A DNA stretch of 64,000 bases from Pseudideonella sakaiensis. GTDB lineage: Bacteria > Pseudomonadota > Gammaproteobacteria > Burkholderiales > Burkholderiaceae_C. The stretch lies in NCBI RefSeq assembly GCF_001293525.1, contig NZ_BBYR01000014.1, forward strand, positions 1 to 64,000, given 5' to 3'. Positions 46,059 to 55,211 of the stretch are shown here, piece after piece. Every line of letters begins with the position of its first letter. Position 1 is the stretch's first letter. The translations under genes were made by a program, and so were the position numbers. The notes beneath the pieces are model-generated. The model was not told where the DNA came from and did not search any database. It was given only the letters and a program-made list of their open reading frames with translations.

Positions 46059-49000
46059 ATGACCGACCTGTCCGCCGAGTTCAAGGCCCTCGCGAACTAC
46101 CGCCCGACGCACAAGGTGCGCTTCGTCACCGCCGCGTCGCTGTTCGACGGCCACGACGCCGCGATCAACATCATGCGCCGCATCCTGCAGGGCATGGGCG
46201 CCGAGGTGATCCACCTCGGCCACAACCGCTCGGTCGACGAGGTGGTGACGGCGGCGCTGCAGGAGGACGCGCAGGGCATCGCGATCAGCTCCTACCAGGG
46301 CGGCCACGTCGAGTACTTCAAGTACATGGTCGACCTGCTGCGCCAGCGCGGCGGCGGCCACGTGCAGGTCTACGGCGGCGGCGGCGGCGTGATCGTGCCG
46401 TCCGAGATCGCCGAGCTGCAGGCCTACGGCGTGACCCGCATCTACAGCCCCGAGGACGGGCAGCGCATGGGCCTGCAGGGCATGATCGGCGAGATGCTGA
46501 TGCGCTGCGACGTGGACCTGTCGCCGCATGCGCCGAAGACCCTGGACGCGGTGCGCGGCCCCGCGCCCGAGGCCCGCCGCGCGCTCGCGCAGCTGATCAC
46601 CGCGCTGGAGAACGGCCGAGCCGATGCGGCGCTGCGCGAGGCGCTGCGCGAGGCCGCGGCCGGCGTGCGCACGCCGGTGCTCGGCATCACCGGCACAGGC
46701 GGCGCCGGCAAGTCCAGCCTGACCGACGAGCTGATCCGCCGGCTGCGGCTGGACCAGGACGATGCGCTGCAGATCGCCGTCGTCAGCATCGACCCGTCGC
46801 GCCGCAAGAGCGGCGGCGCGCTGCTCGGCGACCGCATCCGCATGAACGCCATCGGCCCCTGGCAGCAGGGCGAGCGGGTGTTCATGAGGTCACTGGCCAC
46901 GCGCGACTTCGGCAGCGAGATCAGCCAGGCCCTGCCCGACGTGCTCGCGGCCTGCAAGGTCGCCGGCTTCGACCTGATCGTGGTCGAGACCTCCGGCATC
47001 GGCCAGGGCGATGCCGCGATCGTGCCGCTGGTGGACGTGCCGATGTACGTGATGACGCCGGAGTTCGGCGCGGCCAGCCAGCTCGAGAAGATCGACATGC
47101 TGGACTTCGCCGAGTTCGTCGCGATCAACAAGTTCGACCGCAAGGGCGCTGCCGACGCGCTGCGCGACGTGGCCAAGCAGGTGCAGCGCAACCGCGAGGC
47201 CTGGGGCACGCGGCCGGAGGAGCTGCCGGTGTTCGGCACCATGGCCAGCCGCTTCAACGACGACGGCGTGACGGCGCTCTACCAGGCGCTGCTGCCGCGG
47301 CTGCAGGCCCTGGGCCTGAAGACCGGCGAGTCACGCCTGCCGACCGTCACCACGCGCCACAGCACGCACCAGGTGCCGATCGTGCCCGGCGCGCGCGTGC
47401 GCTACCTGGCCGACATCGCCGACACGCTGCGCGGCTACAAGCGCCGCGCGCGCGAGCAGGCGCGGCTGGCCCGCGAGGCCCAGCAGCTGCGAGAGAGCGC
47501 GCGCATGCTGCGCGAGGCAGCGGGAGCGGGCGGTGCGGGCGAGGGCGCTGCCGCGCTGGCCTCGCTGGCCGCGCTGGCCGACGAACGCGAGGCCCGGCTC
47601 GAGGCCCCGGCCCGCAAGCTGCTGGCGATGTGGCCGCAGCTGCAGCAGGCCTACGCCGGCGACGAGTACGTGGTGAAGATCCGCGACCGCGAGATCCGCA
47701 CCGCGCTGACCCACACCACGCTGTCGGGCAGCCGCATCCGCAAGGTGGCGCTGCCGGCCTACGAGTGCGACGGCGAGCGGCTGAAGTGGCTGCTGCTGGA
47801 GAACGTGCCCGGCAGCTTCCCCTACACCGCCGGCACCTTCGCCTTCAAGCGCGAGGGCGAGGACCCGACCCGCATGTTCGCCGGCGAGGGCGATGCCTTC
47901 CGCACCAACCGCCGCTTCAAGCTGCTCAGCGAGGGCATGCCGGCGAAGCGGCTGTCCACCGCCTTCGACTCGGTCACGCTGTACGGCCACGACCCCGACC
48001 TGCGGCCCGACATCTACGGCAAGGTGGGCAACTCCGGCGTCAGCATCGCGACGCTGGACGACATGAAGGTGCTGTACGGCGGCTTCGACCTGACGCACCC
48101 GGCCACCTCGGTCAGCATGACGATCAACGGCCCGGCGCCGTCCATCCTCGCGATGTTCATGAACACCGCGATCGACCAGAACCTGGCGAAGTTCGAGGCC
48201 GACAACGGCCGCGCGCCGACCGACGACGAGGCGCAGAAGGTGCGCGCCTGGACCCTGGCCAACGTGCGCGGCACCGTGCAGGCCGACATCCTGAAGGAGG
48301 ACCAGGGCCAGAACACCTGCATCTTCAGCACCGAGTTCAGCCTGAAGGTGATGGGCGACATCGCGGCGTGGTTCGTGCAGCACGACGTGCGCAACTTCTA
48401 CTCGGTGAGCATCTCGGGCTACCACATCGCCGAGGCCGGCGCGAACCCGATCAGCCAGCTCGCCTTCACGCTGAGCAACGGCTTCACCTTCGTCGAGGCC
48501 TACCTCGCGCGCGGGATGCACATCGACGACTTCGCGCCCAACCTGAGCTTCTTCTTCAGCAACGGCATGGACCCGGAGTACACCGTGCTGGGCCGGGTGG
48601 CGCGCCGCATCTGGGCGGTGGCGATGCGCGAGCGCTACGGCGCCAACGAGCGCAGCCAGAAGCTGAAGTACCACGTGCAGACCAGCGGCCGCAGCCTGCA
48701 CGCGCAGGAGATCGCGTTCAACGACATCCGCACCACGCTGCAGGCGCTGATCGCGGTCTACGACAACTGCAACTCGCTGCACACCAACGCCTACGACGAG
48801 GCCATCACCACGCCGACCGAGGAGAGCGTGCGCCGCGCGATGGCGATCCAGCTGATCATCAACCGCGAATGGGGCCTGGCGAAGAACGAGAACCCGAACC
48901 AGGGCGCCTTCGTGATCGACGAGCTGACCGAGCTGGTGGAGGAGGCGGTGCTGGCCGAGTTCGAGCGCATCGCCGAACGCGGCGGCGTGCTCGGCGCGAT

Positions 49001-49367
49001 GGAGACCGGCTACCAGCGCGGCCGGATCCAGGAAGAGAGCATGCACTACGAGATGCTCAAGCACACCGGCGAGTACCCGATCATCGGCGTGAACACCTTC
49101 CGCAACCCGCAGGGCGACCCGGTGCCCGCGCACATCGAGCTGGCCCGCTCGACCGAGGACGAGAAGCGCAGCCAGCTCGCCCGCCTGGCCGACTTCCATG
49201 CGCGCCATGCCGCCGAGGCGCCGGCGATGCTGCAGCGCCTGCAGCAGGCGGTGATCGACAACGGCAACGTGTTCGCGGTGCTGATGGACGCGGTGCGCGT
49301 CTGCAGCCTCGGCCAGATCACTGCGGCGCTGTTCGAGGTTGGCGGCCAGTACCGGCGCAGCATGTGA
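46059..49367 (+). CDS. icmF: Fused isobutyryl-CoA mutase IcmF
   Basis: A protein of 1102 residues that interconverts isobutyryl-CoA and n-butyryl-CoA using adenosylcobalamin; close relatives act on pivalyl-CoA. The order is B12-binding domain (about 15-155, with DGHD and cobalt ligand His32), a G-protein chaperone domain of the MeaI type (about 205-430, P-loop GTGGAGKS at 212-219), a helical linker, and the large mutase barrel (about 545-1102). Phe in [10 protein letters not shown] at the position where methylmalonyl-CoA mutase has Tyr supports a non-carboxylated substrate. The ATG has GAGGAA upstream. Operon: ppk2-icmF-MFS. It fits catabolism of branched acyl-CoA from valine or pivalate. Confidence 0.94.
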   Translation: MTDLSAEFKALANYRPTHKVRFVTAASLFDGHDAAINIMRRILQGMGAEVIHLGHNRSVDEVVTAALQEDAQGIAISSYQGGHVEYFKYMVDLLRQRGGGHVQVYGGGGGVIVPSEIAELQAYGVTRIYSPEDGQRMGLQGMIGEMLMRCDVDLSPHAPKTLDAVRGPAPEARRALAQLITALENGRADAALREALREAAAGVRTPVLGITGTGGAGKSSLTDELIRRLRLDQDDALQIAVVSIDPSRRKSGGALLGDRIRMNAIGPWQQGERVFMRSLATRDFGSEISQALPDVLAACKVAGFDLIVVETSGIGQGDAAIVPLVDVPMYVMTPEFGAASQLEKIDMLDFAEFVAINKFDRKGAADALRDVAKQVQRNREAWGTRPEELPVFGTMASRFNDDGVTALYQALLPRLQALGLKTGESRLPTVTTRHSTHQVPIVPGARVRYLADIADTLRGYKRRAREQARLAREAQQLRESARMLREAAGAGGAGEGAAALASLAALADEREARLEAPARKLLAMWPQLQQAYAGDEYVVKIRDREIRTALTHTTLSGSRIRKVALPAYECDGERLKWLLLENVPGSFPYTAGTFAFKREGEDPTRMFAGEGDAFRTNRRFKLLSEGMPAKRLSTAFDSVTLYGHDPDLRPDIYGKVGNSGVSIATLDDMKVLYGGFDLTHPATSVSMTINGPAPSILAMFMNTAIDQNLAKFEADNGRAPTDDEAQKVRAWTLANVRGTVQADILKEDQGQNTCIFSTEFSLKVMGDIAAWFVQHDVRNFYSVSISGYHIAEAGANPISQLAFTLSNGFTFVEAYLARGMHIDDFAPNLSFFFSNGMDPEYTVLGRVARRIWAVAMRERYGANERSQKLKYHVQTSGRSLHAQEIAFNDIRTTLQALIAVYDNCNSLHTNAYDEAITTPTEESVRRAMAIQLIINREWGLAKNENPNQGAFVIDELTELVEEAVLAEFERIAERGGVLGAMETGYQRGRIQEESMHYEMLKHTGEYPIIGVNTFRNPQGDPVPAHIELARSTEDEKRSQLARLADFHARHAAEAPAMLQRLQQAVIDNGNVFAVLMDAVRVCSLGQITAALFEVGGQYRRSM

Positions 49368-49383
49368 GCGCCCCCCCGCGCCG

Positions 49384-50625
49384 ATGACCCCCACGCGCGC
49401 GGTCTCCGAAACGCCCGCGCCCGGCCCCGATCCCGAGCCGCCCGGCGGCTGGGCGGTGGTGGCCGCCTGCTTCACCGCGCTGGCGGTGATCTTCGGCATC
49501 GCCTACGCCTTCGCCGCGTTCTTCGAGCCGCTGGTGCAGGCCTTCGGCGCGCAGCGCGCCGAGGTGTCGCTGGTGTTCGGGCTCACCGGCCTCGTCTACT
49601 TCGTGCTCGGCGCCTTCGGCGGCATGCTGTCCGACCGTTTCGGCCCGCGCACGGTCACGAGCGCCGGCATGCTGCTGATCGTCGCGGCGCTGCTGGCCGG
49701 CAGCCGCGCCGGCTCGATGGCGCAGATGATGCTCGCGTACGGGCTGCTGCTCGGCCTGGGCATCGCGCTGGTTTACACGCCGGCGATCGGCTGCGTGCAG
49801 CCCTGGTTCACGCGCCGGCGCGGGCTGGCCGCAGGCCTGGCGAGCGCCGGCATCGGTGCCGGCACGCTGGCGGTGCCGCTGCTGGCGGCGGCGGCGATCG
49901 CGCGCTGGGACTGGCGCGGCGCGATGCTGGCGCTGGCCGCCTTCGTTGCCGTCGTCGGGCTGGCCGCGACCTCGCAGCTGCGCGCGGCGCCCGCGGCGCG
50001 TCGCGGCGGCGCCGCCGCGGTGCCGGGCGTGCCGCTGCGCGAGGCGCTGGCCAGCGCGCGCTTCCGCTGGCTGTACGCGATGTGCCTGCTGGGCGCGCCG
50101 AGCATGTTCGTGCCCTTCGCGCACCTGTCGGCCGCGGCGCGCGACCTCGGCGTGGCCGAGGCGCAGGCGGTCGGCCTGGTCGGGCTGATCGGCATCGGCA
50201 GCCTGAGCGGCCGCTTCGCGGTCGGGCTGCTGGCCGACCGCTGGGGCCGCGGGCCGGCGCTGGTCGCGGTGATGGCCTCGCTCGGCCTGTCGATGGGCCT
50301 GTGGCTGCTGGCCCCGGGCTGGGGGGCGCTGGCCGTGTTCGCGCTCTGGATGGGCTTGAGCTACGGCGGCAGCGTGTCGCTGATGCCGGCGCTGTGCATG
50401 GACTACTTCGGCGCGCGCTCGCTCGGCGCGATCATCGGCACGCTCTACACCGGCGCGGCGCTGGGCAACCTGGCCGGGCCCTGGGCCGCCGGCCGCGTGT
50501 TCGACGCCAGCGGCAGCTACGCGCCGGTGATCGCGGCCTGCGGGCTGCTGTCGGCCGCGGCCACGCTGGCGGCCTGGCGCGCCACGCGGGCCGGCGCGGC
50601 GGGCACAGCGGCCGCCGCCGGCTGA
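49384..50625 (+). CDS. MFS transporter, monocarboxylate/oxalate-formate-antiporter-like
   Basis: An inner-membrane protein of 413 residues with 12 predicted helices. The N-half loop GGMLSDRFGPRTV between helices 2 and 3 is the MFS signature; the C-half has LLADRWGRG. The GIAYAFAAFFEPL and YTPAIGCVQPWFTRRRGLAAGLASAG segments resemble the monocarboxylate/OFA subgroup. It begins 16 bp after icmF, so it probably imports the acid that feeds the mutase (for example a short branched carboxylate). Substrate is inferred from position. Confidence 0.86.
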   Translation: MTPTRAVSETPAPGPDPEPPGGWAVVAACFTALAVIFGIAYAFAAFFEPLVQAFGAQRAEVSLVFGLTGLVYFVLGAFGGMLSDRFGPRTVTSAGMLLIVAALLAGSRAGSMAQMMLAYGLLLGLGIALVYTPAIGCVQPWFTRRRGLAAGLASAGIGAGTLAVPLLAAAAIARWDWRGAMLALAAFVAVVGLAATSQLRAAPAARRGGAAAVPGVPLREALASARFRWLYAMCLLGAPSMFVPFAHLSAAARDLGVAEAQAVGLVGLIGIGSLSGRFAVGLLADRWGRGPALVAVMASLGLSMGLWLLAPGWGALAVFALWMGLSYGGSVSLMPALCMDYFGARSLGAIIGTLYTGAALGNLAGPWAAGRVFDASGSYAPVIAACGLLSAAATLAAWRATRAGAAGTAAAAG

Positions 50626-50644
50626 TCCGCCGGCGGCGCCGCCT

Positions 50645-51424
50645 TCAGCGGCCGGGCGCGACCAGCGCGAACATCGCGCCCTGCGGGTCCAGCGCCTGCG
50701 CGACCCAGCTGCCGCCCGGCACCTGCATCGGACCGTTGACCACGGTGCCGCCGCCGGCCTTCACCCGCGCGACCGCGGCATCGATCGCGTCGACGTTCAC
50801 GTAGTAGAGCCAGCCGGGCACCGGCACCTGCGGCGGCCGCGTCATCATGCCGCCGATCGCGTGCGCCGCATCGGCGCGGAACAGCTGGTACACGCCGACC
50901 GCGCCGAGGTCGATCGCCTCGTCCTTCGTCCACCCGAACAGCGTCGAGTAGAAGGCCCAGGCGGCCTCCAGCTCGCCGGCCATCAGCTCGTGCCAGCCCA
51001 TCGCGCCGGGCGTGCCGGGCGCCGGCGGCTGCGGCGCCGCCTCGCCCTCGGCCGGCTGGCCGCGGAACAGGCAGAACGCGGCGCCGTGCGGATCGGCCAC
51101 CACCGCGAAGCGGCCGACGCCGGGGATGTCCTCCGGCGCCTTGTGCAGCTGGCCGCCGAGGCGCTGCAGCTCGGCCGTCTTGGCATCGACGTCGTCCACG
51201 CCGACGTAGCCGATCCAGTGCGGCGGCACGCCCTCGGCCACCAGGTGCTCCGGCAAGGCCATCAGCCCGGCGATCATCGACGGCCCGGCCGACAGCACCG
51301 TGTAGTCCACCCCCGGCATGCCGGAGTCCGCCGCCTGCCAGCCGACGACGCCGGTGTAGAAGGCAGCCGCTGCGGCCGGATCCGAGGTCATCAGTTCGTA
51401 CCAGACGAAAGGCGAGGCGGCCAT
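50645..51424 (-). CDS. Double VOC-domain (glyoxalase/dioxygenase-fold) protein
   Basis: A protein of 259 residues with two vicinal-oxygen-chelate modules, about 5-120 (WYELMTSDPAAAAAFYTGVVGW to FAVVADPHGAAFCLF) and 140-259 (WHELMAGELEAAWAFYSTLFGW to ALDPQGAMFALV). The duplicated WxELM and DPxGA motifs are typical of the PhnB/CFP30-like group. The metal-binding positions are partly replaced, so binding or transferase functions other than glyoxalase are possible. It converges with the MFS gene, 19 bp apart, and stands alone. Function unknown. Confidence 0.8.
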   Translation of the reverse strand: MAASPFVWYELMTSDPAAAAAFYTGVVGWQAADSGMPGVDYTVLSAGPSMIAGLMALPEHLVAEGVPPHWIGYVGVDDVDAKTAELQRLGGQLHKAPEDIPGVGRFAVVADPHGAAFCLFRGQPAEGEAAPQPPAPGTPGAMGWHELMAGELEAAWAFYSTLFGWTKDEAIDLGAVGVYQLFRADAAHAIGGMMTRPPQVPVPGWLYYVNVDAIDAAVARVKAGGGTVVNGPMQVPGGSWVAQALDPQGAMFALVAPGR

Positions 51425-51557
51425 CGCGAAGCTCCGGGTGGCGAAGGAGGGGCGTCCACTATAGGCCGCTGCCGTGCGGACGGCCAGTGCGGTTCACCCG
51501 TGGCCGGGCCTCCGGCTGTCCGCGCAGGCCGGGGGGATTTGCGCGTATCGTCGCGGC

Positions 51558-51782
51558 ATGAGAACGACGATCGTGACGCTGGGACTGGGCGCGTGCCTCG
51601 GCCTGGGCGCCTGCACCTTCATGGCGCAGACCGCCTACGACTCGGCGGCGATGCAGGAGCGCTCGCGCTGCGACCGCCTGCCCTCGCTGCCCGAGCGCCA
51701 GGCCTGCCTGCAGCGCGTGGACACCGCGCGCCGCCAGGCGGAGGAAGAGCGCCGCAAGCGGCGCGCGGAGGGCGGCGGCTGA
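51558..51782 (+). CDS. Small lipoprotein
   Basis: A protein of 74 residues. The signal MRTTIVTLGLGACLGLGAC ends in a lipobox (LGAC) with Cys19; Thr at the next position predicts outer-membrane sorting. The rest is a charged helix rich in Arg, Glu and Lys (about 45-74) with two cysteines in RCDRLPSLPERQACLQ that could form a disulfide. The ATG at 51558 was chosen because it begins the signal. Function unknown. Confidence 0.7.
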   Translation: MRTTIVTLGLGACLGLGACTFMAQTAYDSAAMQERSRCDRLPSLPERQACLQRVDTARRQAEEERRKRRAEGGG

Positions 51783-51821
51783 TCCGCGTCGGGCGGCAGG
51801 ACCTGCGCGCCGCCCGCCGCG

Positions 51822-52661
51822 CTAGTACTTGTAGCCGAAGCCGAAGGTCAGCAGCGTGTCCGTCTTCGCGAGGCCGGCCGCGACCTTGGACGCGTGCCGC
51901 ACGGCCAGCCCGGTGTTCATCGTCCAGCCCCCGGTGATCGCGGTGACGAGGCTGGCGTCGAAGGTGGCGCGGTTGCCGGTCTCGCTGCTGCCGGGGTAGA
52001 AGACCAGGCGCTGCTTGAAGCTGCTGGACTCGCCCAGCTTGTGCGCCGACTCCTGCCCGAACAGCAGCTCGGCACCGTTGCGCGTGCTGCCGTCGGTGAA
52101 CTCGGCGTCGGTGTAGCCGATGCCGGTGAAGACGTCCCACTGGTGCTCGGTGCCGGTGATGGCGCGCCAGCCAGTGCCGACGTTCAGCGCCAGCCGCGAC
52201 TCGATGCCGCCGGGGCGGTTGGTCTCGCCCTCGCCGCCGCCGAACACGAAGTGCCGCGGCGACAGGTTCAGGTCGTAGCGCCCGCCGGTGCGCAGCAGCT
52301 CGGCGGAACGGGTGCGGGTGCCGGCGTTGCGGCTGTCGGCGTAGTTGACCAGGCCGTACAGGTTGATCTTGTCCTGGTCGGTGACGCGGGTCGCGTCGCC
52401 GGTCAGCGAGAAGGCCCGCGCATCGGTGTTGCCGCTGGCGGCCGAGCCGCCGATGGCGATGCCGCCGTGCCAGCGGCCGTCCGGCGGGTTCTGGGCGATC
52501 GCGGGGCTGCCGGCGGCCGCGGCGGCGGCCAGCAGGCTGCCCGCAAGGGCGCGGCGGGTGGCCCGGCGCGGGCCGGGCCGGGCCGGGCCTGGCGGGGCAG
52601 CGCGGCGGGCACCGGTGGTGAAGGGGACGGCAGGGAGTCGTCGCGTCGGCGGCGTCGTCAT
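51822..52661 (-). CDS. DUF481-family outer-membrane beta-barrel protein
   Basis: A protein of 279 residues. A long N-region (Arg/Pro-rich, about 1-38) precedes a signal helix ALAGSLLAAAAAAGSPAIAQ. The mature part is a small beta-barrel: GGIAIGGSAASGNTDARAFSLTGDATRV, EHQWDVFTGIGYTDAEF and the C-terminal LLTFGFGYKY ending in an aromatic, typical of DUF481/YdiY-like salt-induced outer-membrane proteins. Function in the family is unclear. AAGGA lies upstream of the ATG at 52661. A strong 14-bp hairpin precedes it at 52696-52726. Confidence 0.82.
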   Translation of the reverse strand: MTTPPTRRLPAVPFTTGARRAAPPGPARPGPRRATRRALAGSLLAAAAAAGSPAIAQNPPDGRWHGGIAIGGSAASGNTDARAFSLTGDATRVTDQDKINLYGLVNYADSRNAGTRTRSAELLRTGGRYDLNLSPRHFVFGGGEGETNRPGGIESRLALNVGTGWRAITGTEHQWDVFTGIGYTDAEFTDGSTRNGAELLFGQESAHKLGESSSFKQRLVFYPGSSETGNRATFDASLVTAITGGWTMNTGLAVRHASKVAAGLAKTDTLLTFGFGYKY

Positions 52662-52695
52662 CGTCGGGGTGTCCTTTCGAAGGGAAGGCGCACCG

Positions 52696-52726
52696 CCGGC
52701 GGGCCGGCCCCGGGCCGGCCCGCCGG
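52696..52726. terminator. Strong 14-bp hairpin between the DUF72 and DUF481 genes
   Basis: Two perfect 14-bp arms (52696-52709 and 52713-52726, GC only) with a 3-nt loop. On the minus strand it lies about 90 bp after the DUF72 stop and 35 bp before the DUF481 start. No T tract follows, so it may slow RNase or assist Rho-dependent ending rather than be an intrinsic terminator. Confidence 0.4.
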
Positions 52727-52816
52727 TCGGCGCGGGAGCGTGGACACCGAGGGACCGGCTGGCGCCGGCGGGGTTCCCTCCGATTCGGCCGCGGCGCGCC
52801 GCCGGCCGCCCGGCCT

Positions 52817-53719
52817 TCAGCCGGCGTCTGTCGCCGCGGGCTGCCAGCCCAGCCGCTGCAGCAGCGCCTGGGCCGCCGCCGGCGCGCGCGCCTTCGCGCC
52901 GCTGATGAAGAAGACGAAGGCCTCGCCGGGTGCCGCCGCGGACGCCGGCGCCTCGACGTGCGGCAGCCCGGCCGGGTCCTCGCCGCGCGCCCAGGCGCGG
53001 GTCACCGCGGCCCAGCGGTCCAGCTCGGCCGGCGTGCAGCCGAGCGGCTCCTCGTCGCGGGTGCGCATCAGGCGCGCGTAGACGAAGTCGGCGGTCCGGT
53101 CCGCCAGGCTCGGGTACTCGTCCGAGTCGGTGAACACGGTGGCCACGCGGTGGCGGCGCGCCAGCGCGAGGTAGGCCGGGTCGAGGAAGCTCGGGTGGCG
53201 CACGTCCATCGCATGGCGCAGCGGCACGCCGTCGACCGCCCCGGGCAGCAGCGCGAGGAAGGCGCCGAAGTCCGCCGGGTCGAAGGCCTTGGTGGTGGCG
53301 AACTGCCACACGATCGGCCCCAGCTTCGGGCCCAGCTCGGCGATGCCGCTGCGCACGAAGCGCTCGACCGATTCGCCGGCCTCGGCCAGCACGCGCCGGT
53401 TGGTGGCGAAGCGCGAGGCCTTCAGCGAGAACACGAAGCCTTCCGGCGCCTCGTCGCGCCACTTCGCGAAGGTGGCCGGCTTCTGGCTGCTGTAGTAGGT
53501 GGCGTTGACCTCGATCGCCGTCAGCCGCCGGCTGGCCCAGGCCAGCTCGCGCGCGTGGGGCAGGCCGGCCGGGTAGAAGTTGTCGCGCCAGTCCTCGAAG
53601 TTCCAGCCGCCGATGCCGACGCGTGCGGGCACCGGCGCGCTGGACGTGGGCGGGGGAGCAGGCGCGGGCGCGGATGCGTCCGCGGGAGGGGCGTCCGGAG
53701 ACGGCTTGCGGCGGGGCAT
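52817..53719 (-). CDS. DUF72-family protein
   Basis: A protein of 300 residues of the DUF72/YecE family, a TIM-barrel-like fold with unknown activity. Family hallmarks are VGIGGWNFEDWRDNFYP (about 33-50), IEVNATYYSSQKPATFAKWRDE (about 69-90), LGPIVWQFATT and FVYARLMRTRDE. An Ala/Pro-rich leader of 30 residues precedes the domain. The cupin gene stops 20 bp upstream on the same strand, so the two are likely co-transcribed. It is not obviously linked to other genes. Confidence 0.82.
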   Translation of the reverse strand: MPRRKPSPDAPPADASAPAPAPPPTSSAPVPARVGIGGWNFEDWRDNFYPAGLPHARELAWASRRLTAIEVNATYYSSQKPATFAKWRDEAPEGFVFSLKASRFATNRRVLAEAGESVERFVRSGIAELGPKLGPIVWQFATTKAFDPADFGAFLALLPGAVDGVPLRHAMDVRHPSFLDPAYLALARRHRVATVFTDSDEYPSLADRTADFVYARLMRTRDEEPLGCTPAELDRWAAVTRAWARGEDPAGLPHVEAPASAAAPGEAFVFFISGAKARAPAAAQALLQRLGWQPAATDAG

Positions 53720-53738
53720 CGGCGGCTTGCGCGGGGGC

Positions 53739-54245
53739 TCAGGTGGTTGCTGGCGCCGGCGTCGACTCGGCCGCGAACAGCTTGCGCCACCAGAGCACCA
53801 GGCGCCCCGGGTGGTGCAGCTTGAAGACCTTCTTCGCATGGCTCGGCACGTGCCAGACGGCCGTGGTGCCGGCGTGGAAGACGGCGGTATGCCCCGGCTC
53901 GATCACGAAGCGCCGGCCGAGGTACTCCACCTCCACCCGGCCCTCGAGCAGGTGGACGGTCTCGTCGAGGCCGAAGCGCCACTCGAAGGTGGTCGGCCCG
54001 TCGCAGGCCCACAGCCCGGTGATGCTGCGGCCATCCGGCGAGCGCGCGGTCTCGACGGCGCGGAAGTTCGGCGTGCCCGAGCGGACCCAGGACGGGTCGA
54101 CGGAGAAGGGCTGCAGCGGCTTGTCGACCGTGGCGGCCGAGGCCTGCCAGCCATTGCCGACGGCGACCGCCGCCTGCCAGCCGCCGACGGCGGCGAGGGC
54201 GAGCACGGCGCCGGCGGTGCCGGCGCGAAGAGGAGTCCAGCGCAT
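53739..54245 (-). CDS. Cupin-domain protein with N-terminal membrane anchor
   Basis: A protein of 168 residues. A hydrophobic N-terminus (LRAGTAGAVLALAAVGGWQAAVAV, about 6-30) could be a signal anchor. The cupin fold spans about 55-150: DETVHLLEGRVEVEYLGRRFVIEPGHTAVFHAGTTAVWHVP, with the two small-barrel motifs GLDETVHLLEG and GHTAVFHAGTTAVWHV and the DUF861-type EWRFG lead. Only some of the usual metal-binding His/Glu positions are present. It starts the pair with the DUF72 gene. Function unknown. Confidence 0.75.
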   Translation of the reverse strand: MRWTPLRAGTAGAVLALAAVGGWQAAVAVGNGWQASAATVDKPLQPFSVDPSWVRSGTPNFRAVETARSPDGRSITGLWACDGPTTFEWRFGLDETVHLLEGRVEVEYLGRRFVIEPGHTAVFHAGTTAVWHVPSHAKKVFKLHHPGRLVLWWRKLFAAESTPAPATT

Positions 54246-54407
54246 GGCGGCATTCTAGGAAGGGCCGCGGCCGCCGGGCGCGCGAAGCGCACCGGGATTC
54301 GCCGGCTGTTCCGCGCGACGCACCGGCCGGTGGCGGCGTCGACGCGGGCTCGGCGTCCCGCCCGCGGGCTCGGCTCGGCCTCTCCCGCGCCGGCGCGACG
54401 GGATGCC

Positions 54408-55211
54408 TCAGCGGGGTGCCGACCCCGCCGGCGCCGGCCCGGGCGCGGCGGGCGGCTCGCCACCGGCCAGCGCGATGCGCCGGCCCAGGCGCTCGGCGAG
54501 CGCCGTGTCGCCATCGCGCAGCGCGAGCCGGCGCTGCAGGCCGAGCCAGGCCAGCAGCGGCCGCCGCCAGCCCTGGGCGGCGGCCCGGTCGACCGCCGCG
54601 GCCGCCAGCGCGCGCGGGTCCGCGCCCTGCGGCCCGCCGGCGCCGGCCGGCGCCGGCGGCTCTCCCGCCAGCCGGCGCACGGCCACCCCGGCCGCCACCA
54701 GCGCCGACAGCGGGTCGGCCGCGCCGCGCAGCGCCTCGGGCGAGGGGCCGCTCGCGGCCAGCGCCCGCTGGGCCTCGGGCAGCGCGGCCAGGTCCGCGGC
54801 GCCGGCGCGGCCGGCGAGGTAGGCCGCGTAGGCCCGGTCCTCCGCGGTCGCGTCGATCGCCAGCGCGTCGAAGCCCGGGCAGCCCTCGGCGTCCAGGCTG
54901 GCGACGCGGGTCGCGCAGCGCAGCAGCTCTGCGCGCGCCACCCGGGCCGGCTCGCCGGTCGCCGCGAGCGCGGCCCGGGCGCGCGCGAACTCGGCCTGGG
55001 CCACCGTGCCGCGGCCTTCCAGCTCGGCCCGGCTGAAGCGCTCCAGGCCGCTGCGCGCCTCCAGCGCCCAGTCGGGCGCCGGCGGGCCGCCGGCGCAGCC
55101 GGACAGCGCCAGCGCGAGCGCGAGCGCGAGTGACAGCGCGGGCCGCAGCGGTTGCCGAAATGCGGCGCACGCACGCCGGCGTTCGCCCTGGGTTCGGCCC
55201 GGCGGGCTCAT
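54408..55211 (-). CDS. Lipoprotein of the MCE operon
   Basis: A protein of 267 residues. The signal ends ALALALALSGC, a lipobox, with Ala after Cys. The mature part is a helical, Ala/Arg-rich protein (ARSGLERFSRAELEGRGTVAQAEFARARAAL and later repeats) with TPR-like spacing. It overlaps the MCE gene by 4 bp (55208-55211), so it belongs to the transport system, where MCE operons usually have an auxiliary outer-membrane lipoprotein. It does not look like the beta-sandwich PqiC type. Role inferred: outer-membrane partner or periplasmic bridge. Confidence 0.7.
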   Translation of the reverse strand: MSPPGRTQGERRRACAAFRQPLRPALSLALALALALSGCAGGPPAPDWALEARSGLERFSRAELEGRGTVAQAEFARARAALAATGEPARVARAELLRCATRVASLDAEGCPGFDALAIDATAEDRAYAAYLAGRAGAADLAALPEAQRALAASGPSPEALRGAADPLSALVAAGVAVRRLAGEPPAPAGAGGPQGADPRALAAAAVDRAAAQGWRRPLLAWLGLQRRLALRDGDTALAERLGRRIALAGGEPPAAPGPAPAGSAPR

